A stretch of DNA of 64,000 bases, from the NCBI GenBank assembly GCA_025363475.1, contig JANYDS010000023.1, positions 124,001 through 188,000 on the forward strand. The letters are read 5' to 3'. Positions 38,201 through 47,336 of the stretch are shown here, in pieces. Below the pieces are notes generated by a model, which saw nothing but the letters and a program-made list of their open reading frames with translations, was not told where the DNA came from and made no database searches. The position numbers and the translations under genes are program-made. Each line of letters opens with the position of its first letter. The stretch's first letter is position 1. The stretch comes from Terriglobia bacterium. GTDB taxonomy: Bacteria; Acidobacteriota; Terriglobia; Bryobacterales; Bryobacteraceae.

Positions 38201-39198
38201 TTTTGGCTGCTCCGGATGGCGTTGAATTCCTTTGTGGCTGCACGCATACCCGCGTCGTCCACGTCAGGCTGGATAGTGCCATCAAATTCGCGGTAGAGAC
38301 GGACAGTGTTCATTACAAGCTTCTCGGGCGCGCCAATCCATTCGTCGAAATGGCCGAGGGAGATGTCGGCAGCGGCCTTGCCCGCGCTCATGCCGGCGTC
38401 GAAACGCTGACGGGCCTGGGCCTTGAAAAGTCGCAGGTAGTCCGCCATTTCTTTCAGTTCCTTCTTGCCGCCGAGAGGACCGTGGCCCGGAACGATCACA
38501 TCAACATCCATCGCCATGATGCGGTCAATCGCTCCAAGCCATTTGGTGACGTGCGCATTCTGGCAAAACGGAGCCACATAAAAGAACGCGATATCACCTG
38601 CAAAGAGGATTTTGTGACGCGGGATATAAACCATGACATCGCCCCAGGTATGTGCGGGGCCGTTGAAAATCAGTTCGACGGCGAGGTCACCATAGCGGTA
38701 AGTGACCATGTCGTTAAAGGTGGTAACGGGCGGATAGAGCTTACGCTCTTCGGTACCGTCGGCCCAGCCGTCACGCTTTTCCCAAAGCGGCGTGGCGATT
38801 TTGGTCGCGAGCATGGCTTCCCGGCAGTAACTATGGCCGACGATTTCCGCAGGCAGAAAATACCGATTGCCCGCGATGTGGTCGATGTGATGGTGTGTGA
38901 GCGCCAGGCGGTCGAAGGGTTTGCCGGGAACGGCGCGCTTTGCTGCGGCAATGAAAGCTTTGGCATGCAGGGGAGCGCCGAGCGAATCAATGGCCATCAT
39001 GTGCGCAGGACCGGCGATCACGCCAGCATTTGACACGCTCAAATTGGGGATACCGGGGCCGCCTCCCTGCACGTATGCAAAAACATCGGGTGCAAGTTCG
39101 CGGAGTTCGGTCTTCCACGACGGAATGCTCCCCGCCGTCTGGCCCTTCAGCATTGCGGCTGCGGCAAGGCCGATAGCCTCACGCCGTGTCAGTTTCAT
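38197..39198 (-). CDS. Exported metallo-beta-lactamase-fold hydrolase
   Basis: 333 residues. Tat-like N-terminus (KLTRREAIGLAAAAML). The MBL metal motif is THHHIDHIAGN, with GPAHTWGDVMVY (third metal His), AGDIAF and a later PGHGPL. Close to SoxH/quinoprotein-relay MBL proteins in layout, with a C-terminal helical part. The substrate is unknown. Start and stop both overlap neighbours by four bases (ATGA), giving one operon with the B3-type enzyme upstream and DUF3500 downstream. Confidence 0.88.
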   Translation of the reverse strand: MKLTRREAIGLAAAAMLKGQTAGSIPSWKTELRELAPDVFAYVQGGGPGIPNLSVSNAGVIAGPAHMMAIDSLGAPLHAKAFIAAAKRAVPGKPFDRLALTHHHIDHIAGNRYFLPAEIVGHSYCREAMLATKIATPLWEKRDGWADGTEERKLYPPVTTFNDMVTYRYGDLAVELIFNGPAHTWGDVMVYIPRHKILFAGDIAFFYVAPFCQNAHVTKWLGAIDRIMAMDVDVIVPGHGPLGGKKELKEMADYLRLFKAQARQRFDAGMSAGKAAADISLGHFDEWIGAPEKLVMNTVRLYREFDGTIQPDVDDAGMRAATKEFNAIRSSQK

Positions 39199-40028
39199 TT
39201 CGCTGCGGCTTTCTGTTCTGCCAGCTTCGCCTGGAATGCTTTCTCCTGCGCGTCAAGGTGTGCTTTGTAACCCGCCGGATCGATGAATGGATTGGCCCCT
39301 TTCGGATTTTTTTCGAGCGCAGCATACTTGGCCTTCATGTTGTAGAAAGCACCGTGGGAGGCAAGGAAAACATCAACGGGCAGACTGCGCAGAACCTTAA
39401 ACCCGCGCACATAGTCCTCTGCGATTTCCGGATAGACCTTGTTATTCACCAGAATATAGTTCGGGTTAACGCCGATGCTGCCCAGGATGACGACGTTGTA
39501 GCTCCTGCCATTTTCTTCGGCCTTCATGGTGAACGTGGTGCAGCCTTTGGTGTGACCCGGAGTGAGATGAGCAACCAGCGTGGTGCCGCCCAGCTTGATT
39601 TCGTCGCCATCATGCAGAATGCGGTCGATCGGGTGGGGCTTGCCGTGCGGAACCATCTTCATGAGGCCCACCACATCCTGCTCCATAACCATCACCTGCG
39701 CCCCCGTCAGCTCCTTAACCAGCGCGTCACCTTCCATGTGATCGCCGTGGGCGTGGCTGCCGAGAAGAATTTTGGTATCAGCGAAGCGTAAACCCAGTTT
39801 TTCCGCGGAAGCGCGAATCCCCGGCACCGTGGCTTCAAAATCGCTGTTGATGAGAATGTTACCTTCCGGAGTGGTGATCAGATAAGAACCCAGCTGGTCA
39901 GTACCCACGAAGTAAATGTTGCCGATTACGTGGTGGGCCGGGAAGGGTTTATTCATCGCATCGGCGGGGCTTTGTGCGTCAAGGCGGGAGAGAGTCAGAC
40001 AGAAGAGGACGCACAGCAGAATTCGCAT
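39195..40028 (-). CDS. Subclass B3-like metallo-beta-lactamase fold protein
   Basis: 277 residues. A signal peptide (about 1-19) and the motif SHAHGDHMEG (His92, His94, Asp96, His97) are followed by TPGHTKGCTTF and LASHGAFYN (further metal His). The C-terminal NPFIDPAGYKAHLDAQEKAF tail is typical of B3 enzymes (AIM/THIN-B/L1 group). Whether it hydrolyses beta-lactams cannot be told from sequence. Environmental B3 homologues are common in Acidobacteria. First gene of the operon. Confidence 0.85.
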   Translation of the reverse strand: MRILLCVLFCLTLSRLDAQSPADAMNKPFPAHHVIGNIYFVGTDQLGSYLITTPEGNILINSDFEATVPGIRASAEKLGLRFADTKILLGSHAHGDHMEGDALVKELTGAQVMVMEQDVVGLMKMVPHGKPHPIDRILHDGDEIKLGGTTLVAHLTPGHTKGCTTFTMKAEENGRSYNVVILGSIGVNPNYILVNNKVYPEIAEDYVRGFKVLRSLPVDVFLASHGAFYNMKAKYAALEKNPKGANPFIDPAGYKAHLDAQEKAFQAKLAEQKAAAK

Positions 40029-40050
40029 GGTGGTGAAAGTCTATCAGAAT

Positions 40051-40091
40051 GGAAAAAGGGCAGCCGCTTCGTCAGCTGCCGCCCTTTTTCC
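40051..40091 (-). terminator. Bidirectional intrinsic terminator
   Basis: GGAAAAAGGGCAGC (40051-40064) pairs with GCTGC-CGC-CCTTTTTCC (40075-40091), the second arm carrying a three-base bulge. A/T-rich ends on both sides make it usable in either direction. It follows glnB on the minus strand and lies before the start of the metallo-hydrolase operon. Confidence 0.8.
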
Positions 40092-40120
40092 ATGTTGGGA
40101 GTGATTAGAGTTGCGATTGA

Positions 40121-40486
<366 letters not shown>

Positions 40487-42088
40487 CTAATGCGACGGGT
40501 CTGAGAGCTTGATATGCGAAGGGGCCATGGTGGAACCCAGGCCTTTCGGCAAAGTCATTGCAGCCGGGCTGGCGATGGCCGAGATTACATATTCGGGATA
40601 AGCCGAGATGCCATGCTCATGCAGATCGAGGCCTTCGAGTTCGCCTTCTTTGGAAACACGGAGCAGACCCATTGAATTCAAAGCATACATGACGATCAGG
40701 GCCACGAAGAAGGTAGCAAAGGTCATAATGACGCTTCCGATAAGCTGCGCAATCAGTATCTGAGTGCCCCCACCGTAGAACAGGCCCTTGAGCGGAGCGG
40801 AATTGTCTGCGGCGAACTGGCCAGTTGCACCATATTCGCCGGAAGCGAACAGGCCGAGGGAGATTGTGCCCCAGATGCCGCAGATGCCATGTACCGGAAC
40901 CGCACCAATGGGATCGTCAATCCGGAGGTATTCAAGCAGTTCCACACCAAAAACTACGATGATGCCGGCAACCGCGCCCAGCAAAATGGCACCCGTGGGG
41001 CTGACCCAGTAGCAGGGACACGTGATGGCAACCAAGCCGGCGAGGAAGCCGTTGACCGTGAAGCTGACATCCCACTTATTGCCGAGGGAACGTGCCGTGA
41101 ACATAGCGGTCAGACCAGCGGCGCAGGCCGCGAGCGTAGTATTCGCAGCTACCCGGCCGATGCCGATAAAATCCATTGCCGAGAGCGTGCTGCCCGGGTT
41201 AAAGCCATACCAGCCGAACCAAAGGAGCAGACCGCCGGATGCCGCGATCGTGAGATCGTGCGGCAGCATAGGACCGCCGCCGTCGCGCTTGAATTTACGG
41301 CCAAGGCGGGGCCCCAGAACGATGGCGCCAGCGAGCGCGACCATGCCGCCGATGGTGTGAACCACGGTGGAACCGGCGAAATCATGGAACCCTGTACCGA
41401 CCCACGGCAGGAACATATCTTTGGCACCCATGGTGGCGAGGAAGCCATCCGGACCCCAGGCCCAGTGACCGATGATCGGATAAATGAAGCCGGAAACCAT
41501 GAAGCTGTAAACCAGGTCGCCGATCCAGCCGGTGCGGCCAATCATTGCGCCGGAGGTGATGGTTGAGCAGGTATCAGCGAAAGCAAACTGGAATAGCCAG
41601 AATGCCAGGAACGCTACGCCGGTAGCTTCATACGTCTGCGGCGCGCCCTGTAGCATGAACCAGTTCAGGCCGATGAAACCGTTGCCGTGGCTGAACATGA
41701 ATGAAAAGCCCCAGGCATAGAAGAGAATGCCGCAGAGACAAGTGTCAACCACGCATTCCATCAGCACGTTAACCGTTTCGCGCGAGCGGCAGAAACCCGC
41801 TTCGAGCATCGTAAATCCAACCTGCATACCGAAAACCAGGAAGGCAGCTACCAGAACCCACATCGTGTTGAGAGGATTTACGATATCGTTGCCTTTCAGA
41901 ACCGGATCCGCTGCCAGCGCGCGAAGACCGAACAGATCAGGGTTAAAGAAGAGTATCCCGGCGAGCAGGAGGCCGATGCCTGTGAGTTTGCCCAGAAGCA
42001 GCAGCCCACCGTACCTGCGCCACTCGGTGTCTCGGAGCCGCGTTCCGAGGCGGGTCAATTTCTGCGAGAGAGACGGTTTATTGTTCAT
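40487..42088 (-). CDS. amt: Ammonium transporter (Amt family)
   Basis: 533 residues. An N-terminal extension of ~55 residues with one extra hydrophobic segment precedes a canonical 11-helix Amt core. It has LEAGFCRSRETVNV, FAFADTCSTITSGAMIGR with the Phe gate region, AGSTVVHTIGGMVALAGAIVLGPRLGR (first pore His) and the second-half VPVHGICGIWGTI (second pore His). It conducts ammonium across the inner membrane. AAGGAG lies ~12 bases before the ATG. Upstream there is a candidate promoter and an inverted repeat. Confidence 0.95.
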   Translation of the reverse strand: MNNKPSLSQKLTRLGTRLRDTEWRRYGGLLLLGKLTGIGLLLAGILFFNPDLFGLRALAADPVLKGNDIVNPLNTMWVLVAAFLVFGMQVGFTMLEAGFCRSRETVNVLMECVVDTCLCGILFYAWGFSFMFSHGNGFIGLNWFMLQGAPQTYEATGVAFLAFWLFQFAFADTCSTITSGAMIGRTGWIGDLVYSFMVSGFIYPIIGHWAWGPDGFLATMGAKDMFLPWVGTGFHDFAGSTVVHTIGGMVALAGAIVLGPRLGRKFKRDGGGPMLPHDLTIAASGGLLLWFGWYGFNPGSTLSAMDFIGIGRVAANTTLAACAAGLTAMFTARSLGNKWDVSFTVNGFLAGLVAITCPCYWVSPTGAILLGAVAGIIVVFGVELLEYLRIDDPIGAVPVHGICGIWGTISLGLFASGEYGATGQFAADNSAPLKGLFYGGGTQILIAQLIGSVIMTFATFFVALIVMYALNSMGLLRVSKEGELEGLDLHEHGISAYPEYVISAIASPAAMTLPKGLGSTMAPSHIKLSDPSH

Positions 42089-42123
42089 TAGATACTGCGC
42101 TCCTTAGAGTTTTCCGCTGAGCG

Positions 42124-42168
42124 GCAACGTCATGCAATCATAAGTAAAACTAATTTATACGACGTTGC
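42124..42168. promoter_or_regulatory. amt upstream region: inverted repeat and candidate promoter
   Basis: GCAACGTC (42124-42131) and its exact complement GACGTTGC (42161-42168) flank 29 AT-rich bases. On the minus strand, TATAAA lies inside, just after one arm, with CGGACA 18 bases upstream as a possible -35. The arrangement would let a dimeric regulator bridge the promoter, or form a hairpin in the amt leader. No sigma-54 (-24/-12) promoter was seen. Confidence 0.4.
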
Positions 42169-42276
42169 TATATCAGTTGTCCGGAACTTGCAGTCTATCG
42201 GCAGGGGGGACGGGAGTCCAATCGATTCTTTGAATCCCGATGGAAGAAATTTCTGATTGGACGGGTAATCAGGGAA

Positions 42277-44109
42277 TTAAACGTCGAGTCCGACCGCGCG
42301 CATGAGGTCGAGCGCGTTGCTGCGCGTGACCACTCCAGGCCGCATGGTGTAGTCGAAAACAAGACGATCATTTTCCAGGCGATCTTCGAAATGAACGTTA
42401 GTAGCAGCGGGTGCAAGTTCATCAGCCACGCGCGCCAGCGACAAGTCGTGGGTGGTAACCAGGCCGATTGCGCCACGGTCCAGCAGAGCGCGGATCAGGC
42501 CTTCTGAACCGAGGGCGCGGTCATGCGAATTTGTACCGCCGAGCAGTTCATCGAGCAGAAATAAGGCGGGTGCCGGCAGTTCCAGCACCTGTTTGAGACG
42601 CAGAATCTCAGCCATAAAACGCGAATGGCCTTCCTCCAGCGAATCGGTGGTGCGAATGGAAGCGCCAACCGACAACGGCGAAATGGTAAGACTGGTGGCG
42701 CGAACAGGGGCCCCGGCGAAGGCGAGAACGGTATTGATACCGATGGTTCGCAGCAGCGTGCTCTTGCCGGACATGTTGGAACCGCTCACAATGATGAGCC
42801 GCAAAGGCGGCGCAAGGCAGACGCTGTTGCGCACGCAATTTTCCGCGCGCAGCAACGGGTGGCCCAGATCCTCACCCTGAAACAGCGGGCCGGTTTCGGC
42901 GAACACGGGAAAAAGGTCGGCCGGGTGCTCCCAGGCATAATTGGCCAGCGACGAGAGGGCTTCTATTTCGCTTACCGCGCCTAGCCATTGTGCGACATGG
43001 GGCCCGTTTTCAGCGCGCCAGGCTTCTATCCCCATACCAAGTTGTGTGGTCCAGAGAATGAGGGGACCAATGGCGCGGACCAGTGGGCTGTCGCGGGAAT
43101 CCAGCAGTTCAGCCAGGCGGCTCAGGCGGGCAATTCGCCGGGATGCGGGTTGGCCGCTGGTGTTGATTGACGCGCGAAGTGCAGCGAGATGGGCGGACTG
43201 GAACTGCTGCTTTTCGAGCGTCGCCATGATTTGCGAAAGCAGCGCAAGGTCATGCGCGGGCTCTTCCACTGCCGCGATGATGGCAAGAATTCTGGTGCGG
43301 TGTGGAATCGCGATCAGGGCTTCTAAAACTCCCGCTGCGATCAGCGCGATTTGGGCATTGGGCTGAGCGAGGTCTGTACCGAACCACCACACGAGGGCGC
43401 TGAGCGCACAAGCGGAAAGCACCAGCGCGGTGACTCGCATCCACGCCGGGAACGGGTTCGCCGGTTCCTGACCCCATCGGGCGAGGTGGGCGGGGCTGGA
43501 AGCGGCGCCGAAGTCATCGCCGACAACGGCCAGTTGTTCGCGGAGGTCGAGCAGCGGTTTGAGTTCTTCGATAGCGGCGTGGCGTTCCTGAAGCTCGGCA
43601 ACAGGTGCCGGGGTCTGAAGCCAGGCAGCCAGACGCGCTTCACCTCCCGCCGTCCGCGCAGTCGATATGAGGTGGAACAGGCTCCCGTGGCCGAAGATGT
43701 CGAGGTCACCAGAGTAAGGGTGATGAGCGTCTTTGAACCGTTCACCGCCCTTGCTGTTGTCGTTATTTTTGTCATTGCGGTTGTCCGCGTGTGGGGTTGT
43801 ATGCCAGCGGTTTTCAATACGGGCGAGGCCCTGCTCGTAAAAGCGGATGGCACGGCGCGTACATTCGCAGGCACGTTCAAGCCGCGCCTGCCAGGAGACC
43901 AAAGCGATGAAGGCGATGACGGGCAGGATGGTCAGCCAGCCGGACACAGTGCCCTGAATTGCCAGCCAGAAAGTGCCGGCGATGACCAGGAAAACCAAAA
44001 GGCGCAGGGTCCCGGTTTGATTGCGGCGGGACTGAAGAGCCGTGAGTTCTTTGGTCCGCTCTGCCAGCCGACTGCTGTAGATTTCGCGCGGCTGGTCGCC
44101 TGGGGGCAT
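42277..44109 (-). CDS. Membrane-anchored MutS-like ATPase
   Basis: 610 residues. Two N-terminal membrane segments (about 35-75) and a further hydrophobic pair (about 225-270) are interleaved with a helical MutS-lever-like region. The C-terminal MutS ATPase domain has Walker A GSNMSGKST (about 443-451), Walker B ALFLLDELLGGTNSHDR and the TTHDLSLA signature. The mismatch-recognition domain of true MutS is absent. Members of this membrane MutS-like group occur in Bacteroidetes and Acidobacteria with no assigned function. A mismatch-repair role is doubtful. Confidence 0.88.
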   Translation of the reverse strand: MPPGDQPREIYSSRLAERTKELTALQSRRNQTGTLRLLVFLVIAGTFWLAIQGTVSGWLTILPVIAFIALVSWQARLERACECTRRAIRFYEQGLARIENRWHTTPHADNRNDKNNDNSKGGERFKDAHHPYSGDLDIFGHGSLFHLISTARTAGGEARLAAWLQTPAPVAELQERHAAIEELKPLLDLREQLAVVGDDFGAASSPAHLARWGQEPANPFPAWMRVTALVLSACALSALVWWFGTDLAQPNAQIALIAAGVLEALIAIPHRTRILAIIAAVEEPAHDLALLSQIMATLEKQQFQSAHLAALRASINTSGQPASRRIARLSRLAELLDSRDSPLVRAIGPLILWTTQLGMGIEAWRAENGPHVAQWLGAVSEIEALSSLANYAWEHPADLFPVFAETGPLFQGEDLGHPLLRAENCVRNSVCLAPPLRLIIVSGSNMSGKSTLLRTIGINTVLAFAGAPVRATSLTISPLSVGASIRTTDSLEEGHSRFMAEILRLKQVLELPAPALFLLDELLGGTNSHDRALGSEGLIRALLDRGAIGLVTTHDLSLARVADELAPAATNVHFEDRLENDRLVFDYTMRPGVVTRSNALDLMRAVGLDV

Positions 44110-44408
44110 GAGACTACCTTCCCATGACGGGTTGCTTTCGGGAGAAATTGGGCAGTAGTGAGGAGAAACGGTTTAGGTTGTTGGGCTTCTTGAATTGACG
44201 GACGCGATTACCAGGCGCGCGGCCGTGAGCAACGAGGATGCTACTTCCATCCGCACGCTGGCTCGGATTGCGGAGACGCATGAAAATCGGATTTCTTAGC
44301 TTGAGGAAAACCAGTAAAAAGAGCCAAAACGGCATCACTACCGGCTTGCCTGCAATTCAGGGACCGGCGAATCGCACCCTGATGTTTCCTGAAGAGGCAT
44401 AAGGCAAG
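44110..44408. other. Gene-poor stretch before tRNA-Val
   Basis: About 300 bases without a supportable gene. A 74-codon open frame (44114-44338, minus) has a hydrophobic start but resembles no family and no ribosome site is seen. No hairpin-plus-T terminator or repeat was recognised. It probably contains the tRNA promoter and the upstream control region of the MutS-like gene. Confidence 0.4.
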
Positions 44409-44485
44409 AGGCGCATAGCTCAGTTGGTTAGAGCGCCCGCTTCACACGCAGGAGGCCCGGGGTTCGGGTCCCTGCGCACCCACCA
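44409..44485 (+). tRNA. tRNA-Val (anticodon CAC)
   Basis: 77 bases including encoded CCA (44483-44485). D-stem GCTC/GAGC, anticodon loop TTCACAC (44441-44447, anticodon CAC), T-arm CGGGG-TTCGGGT-CCCTG, discriminator A. Folding shows four A.C mismatches: acceptor pairs 1-72, 4-69 and 7-66, and anticodon-stem pair 29-41. Each is one transition away from a Watson-Crick pair. It is either a tolerant functional tRNA or one in early decay. It ends seven bases before the rapZ stop on the other strand. Confidence 0.85.
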
Positions 44486-44492
44486 ACCTTTG

Positions 44493-45422
44493 CTAAACCG
44501 GCTTTGTAACGTCGCGATGGGCTACCTTTGCCGGGTAGCCTGCCGCTGCCAGGTTCTTGCGTATCTGGTCTGCAATCATCACTGACCTGTGGTGTCCGCC
44601 CGTGCAGCCAAAACCAATGGTCAGATAGCTCTTGCCTTCCTGGATGTAGTGGGGCAACAGATAAATCAAAAGTTCCGAAATCCGGGCCAAAAACTCGCCC
44701 GTCTGCGGGAATGAACGGATGTAGCGCGCCACCGCCGGGTTTCGCCCGGTCAGTTTTTTGAACTTCGGAATGTAGTTCGGATTGGGCAGAAAGCGAGCGT
44801 CAAAGACCAAATCGCAATCGGGCGGAATCCCGTGACGGTATCCAAAACTCATGATATTCACCAGCAGTTTCGATTCGTCGCGCCCACCCTCAAATTTGTC
44901 GTTAATGAATTTTCGAAGATCGTGGACATTAAACTTTGACGTATTGATGGTCAGGTCCGCCAGCGCCCGGATGGGACCCAGCACCCGCCGTTCCTTGGCT
45001 ATGCTGGCGCTGATTGACTGAACAGCACTCAAGGGGTGCGGCCGGCGCGTCTCGCTAAACCGGCGCATCAGTGCTTCATCATCCGCTTCCAGAAACAGAA
45101 GCCGGGTGTTAACGCTGGACTTGATATGGCCGAAAATGGCGGGGAACTTCTTGAGGCCCACACCCTCCCGCACATCGACGACAAGTGCTGCGCGCCGGAT
45201 GGAGGCGGAATCCCGCACCAGCTCAGCGAATTTTGGGATCAGCTCAACCGGAAGGTTATCAACTGAGTAATAGCCCAGATCTTCCAGTGCGCGGAGCACA
45301 GAGGCTTTGCCTGAACCGCTCATCCCGGTGATAATAACCAGCTCAGAAGCTACTCCGGCTGAAGAAGCTGCGGTTTTCTTTTGAGGTTTTGCCGGCGTGT
45401 CCGCGCTGGTGCCCTGTTTCAA
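44493..45422 (-). CDS. rapZ: RNase adapter protein RapZ (YvcJ family)
   Basis: 309 residues. The N-terminal P-loop domain has ITGMSGSGKASVLRALEDLGYYSVDNLPVEL, with Walker A GMSGSGK. The C-terminal RapZ domain has SFGYRHGIPPDCDLVFDARFLPNP and GCTGGHHRSV. In E. coli RapZ senses glucosamine 6-phosphate and guides small-RNA turnover; in Firmicutes YvcJ affects competence. The rpoN-hpf-rapZ order is conserved across many phyla. Fifteen bases separate it from hpf. The first ~25 residues are a poorly conserved tail, so a later start is possible. Confidence 0.95.
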   Translation of the reverse strand: MKQGTSADTPAKPQKKTAASSAGVASELVIITGMSGSGKASVLRALEDLGYYSVDNLPVELIPKFAELVRDSASIRRAALVVDVREGVGLKKFPAIFGHIKSSVNTRLLFLEADDEALMRRFSETRRPHPLSAVQSISASIAKERRVLGPIRALADLTINTSKFNVHDLRKFINDKFEGGRDESKLLVNIMSFGYRHGIPPDCDLVFDARFLPNPNYIPKFKKLTGRNPAVARYIRSFPQTGEFLARISELLIYLLPHYIQEGKSYLTIGFGCTGGHHRSVMIADQIRKNLAAAGYPAKVAHRDVTKPV

Positions 45423-45437
45423 ATTTTGCTCCGCAGC

Positions 45438-45758
45438 CTAGATTGCGGGTTCGGGCGTTCTCTTGCTATCGCGTGCCTTTTCCCGAACCTTGATGGCCTG
45501 CCCTTCGAGCTTAACAAGAGCTTCGTGAAACGCAGCGTAAAGATCTGCGTGAGAGCCGTGGCCGACAAGCTCATGGTGATGATAGGGAACCGTGATTTCC
45601 ACGGTGTTCACCAGACGCTCGTGTCCCACAATGACATGAGCCTGAACCTCTCCCCGGCTGGTATCGAGCATTTTGCTCACTTTGTCAAATGCGGCAGTCA
45701 GTTTGGTCGTTTCGTTCGCAGGGAGCTCAACATGGCGCCCCGTGTAAGTGACTTTCAT
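45438..45758 (-). CDS. hpf: Ribosome hibernation promoting factor (short HPF/RaiA family)
   Basis: 106 residues. Beta-alpha-beta-beta-beta-alpha fold signature MKVTYTGRHVELPANETTKL ... KVSKML, ITVPYHHHELVGHGSHADLYAAFHEAL, typical of short HPF. It binds the 30S subunit in stationary phase and inhibits translation. Located nine bases after rpoN, its usual place. It lacks the C-terminal dimerisation domain of long HPF. Confidence 0.93.
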   Translation of the reverse strand: MKVTYTGRHVELPANETTKLTAAFDKVSKMLDTSRGEVQAHVIVGHERLVNTVEITVPYHHHELVGHGSHADLYAAFHEALVKLEGQAIKVREKARDSKRTPEPAI

Positions 45759-45767
45759 AGGCCTCTT

Positions 45768-47324
45768 TTATTCGCGCCTGCGGCGCTGGTGAGTGGAAGG
45801 AATTTTCATGTCCTCCCGGTACTTGGCGACAGTACGGCGTGTCACGTCAATGCCTTCGGCCTGAAGTCTTGCCGTAATGTGGTCATCGGTGAGCGGGTGC
45901 CGGGTGTCTTCCTCGTCAATCATTTTACGCACTCTGCGCTTAAGCAGCAGCAGCGGAGTTGCGCCCCCTGACGGCCCCTGCACGGCTTCCGAAAAGAAAT
46001 AGCGCAGTTCGTAAACTCCATGCGGGGTGTGGGCGTACTTATTGGCAACGGCGCGGCTGACGGTGGAGGGATGCACACCCACTTCCTCAGCCACATCTTT
46101 AATCATCATCGGCTTCAGTGCATCAAGACCATCAGTCAGGAATTCATATTGCCGCCTGCGAATAGCTTCGCAAACCCTCAGAATCGTGTGCTTGCGCTGT
46201 TCGATGTTCTTCATCAGCTGAATGGCCGATGAATACCGCTCGCGAATGTAGTCGCGAACTTCCTTAGTGGCACCCTGATCGCGATCCAGCATCTTCCGAT
46301 ACTGTGCGTTCAGCCGCAACTGAGGCAGTTCGTCATCGTTCATCTGGATCAGGAAATCTTCACCATCCCGAATGAAATAGACGTCCGGCTCAACCGTGCG
46401 CGCGCCGGAACCGGAATACTTAACACCCGGCCGGGGATTGAGCCGCCTAATCATTGCCACTGCAAGTTCCACGTGCTCTGAAGGACGCCCCAGAACCTTC
46501 GCCAGTTCCCGGAACTGACGAGTCTCAAGCAGCCGCATATGGTCAGAGACGATGGCCCAGGCCACTCCGCCTTTGCCGTTCAGGCTCTCAATCTGCAGCA
46601 GCATGCACTCCTGAAGATCCCGCGCGCCAACACCGGCAGGGTCTAAAGATTGCACTGCTTTCAGCGCCGCATCCATCATGGCGATATTGTGGGCGCCCTG
46701 CTCGCCCATTTCTTCCAGAGATGCTGTCAGATAACCGTCATCATCCAGATTGCCGATGATGGTTTCCGCAGCATCTCTGGTCTCATCGTCGATCAGGACA
46801 ACGCTCAGTTGTGAACGCAGGTAATCCGGCAGCGTTTGCGGACTGGAAAGGAAGGTTTCGAAACCCGGCTTATCCGAGGGCTCAGAGGCCGGACTGCGGT
46901 AGCCAGGGTCCAGGTAATCGTCGAAAAATGACCCGAAATCGATTTCGTCAAAAGGGTCAGTAGTTGAGGTGTCGGTAGGTTCCGGACCGTCAGCCGGAGC
47001 TTCAGATTCCGCATACGCGTCGGAATTGCGGGTAATTTCCGGAGCATCGCCGTCTAGTTTAATGTCGGCGGCGTCGAGCATTGCCTGATCCGCCGGATCT
47101 GACGAACGCTCCGCCTCAAGGAGGGGCTGGAGTTCCTCTGCGGAAATCTCCTCCCCCTCATCCAGAGATTCTTCAAGAACGGGGTTTTCATTGATTTCCT
47201 GGTTGATCATGTCCTTCAGCTCTAAGCGGTTCAGCTGAAGCACGGTCACCATCTGGACCAGCCCGGGAGTCAATATCTGCTTCTGAGAAACCCTCAGCTG
47301 CAGTTTGGGAGACAACATGCTCAC
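45768..47324 (-). CDS. rpoN: RNA polymerase sigma-54 factor
   Basis: 518 residues. Region I (about 1-50) is Gln/Leu-rich: LSPKLQLRVSQKQILTPGLV. An acidic region II follows (about 55-160). Region III has the core-binding and HTH parts (KDVAEEVGVHPSTVSRAVANKY). The RpoN box is TRRTVAKYRE (ARRTVAKYRE is usual). It directs transcription from -24/-12 promoters with enhancer-binding activators. GTG 47324 or ATG 47318 could be the start. A TATAAT at 47331-47336 lies immediately upstream, so the mRNA may have almost no 5' leader. Confidence 0.96.
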   Translation of the reverse strand: MSMLSPKLQLRVSQKQILTPGLVQMVTVLQLNRLELKDMINQEINENPVLEESLDEGEEISAEELQPLLEAERSSDPADQAMLDAADIKLDGDAPEITRNSDAYAESEAPADGPEPTDTSTTDPFDEIDFGSFFDDYLDPGYRSPASEPSDKPGFETFLSSPQTLPDYLRSQLSVVLIDDETRDAAETIIGNLDDDGYLTASLEEMGEQGAHNIAMMDAALKAVQSLDPAGVGARDLQECMLLQIESLNGKGGVAWAIVSDHMRLLETRQFRELAKVLGRPSEHVELAVAMIRRLNPRPGVKYSGSGARTVEPDVYFIRDGEDFLIQMNDDELPQLRLNAQYRKMLDRDQGATKEVRDYIRERYSSAIQLMKNIEQRKHTILRVCEAIRRRQYEFLTDGLDALKPMMIKDVAEEVGVHPSTVSRAVANKYAHTPHGVYELRYFFSEAVQGPSGGATPLLLLKRRVRKMIDEEDTRHPLTDDHITARLQAEGIDVTRRTVAKYREDMKIPSTHQRRRRE

Positions 47325-47330
47325 AACGCC

Positions 47331-47336
47331 ATTATA
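47331..47336 (-). promoter_or_regulatory. Candidate -10 box for rpoN
   Basis: Perfect TATAAT on the minus strand, followed within about seven bases by the rpoN GTG/ATG start codons. No good -35 was found at 16-18 bases. If used, transcription would begin at or next to the start codon. Confidence 0.3.

Noticed and set aside
42095-42200. Sigma-54 promoter for amt-glnB
   Set aside because: No GG-N10-GC (-24/-12) pattern with the right spacing; only a sigma-70-like pair was seen.
44114-44338. 74-codon open frame with hydrophobic start
   Set aside because: No ribosome site, no family similarity, and a low-complexity basic remainder; judged a chance frame.
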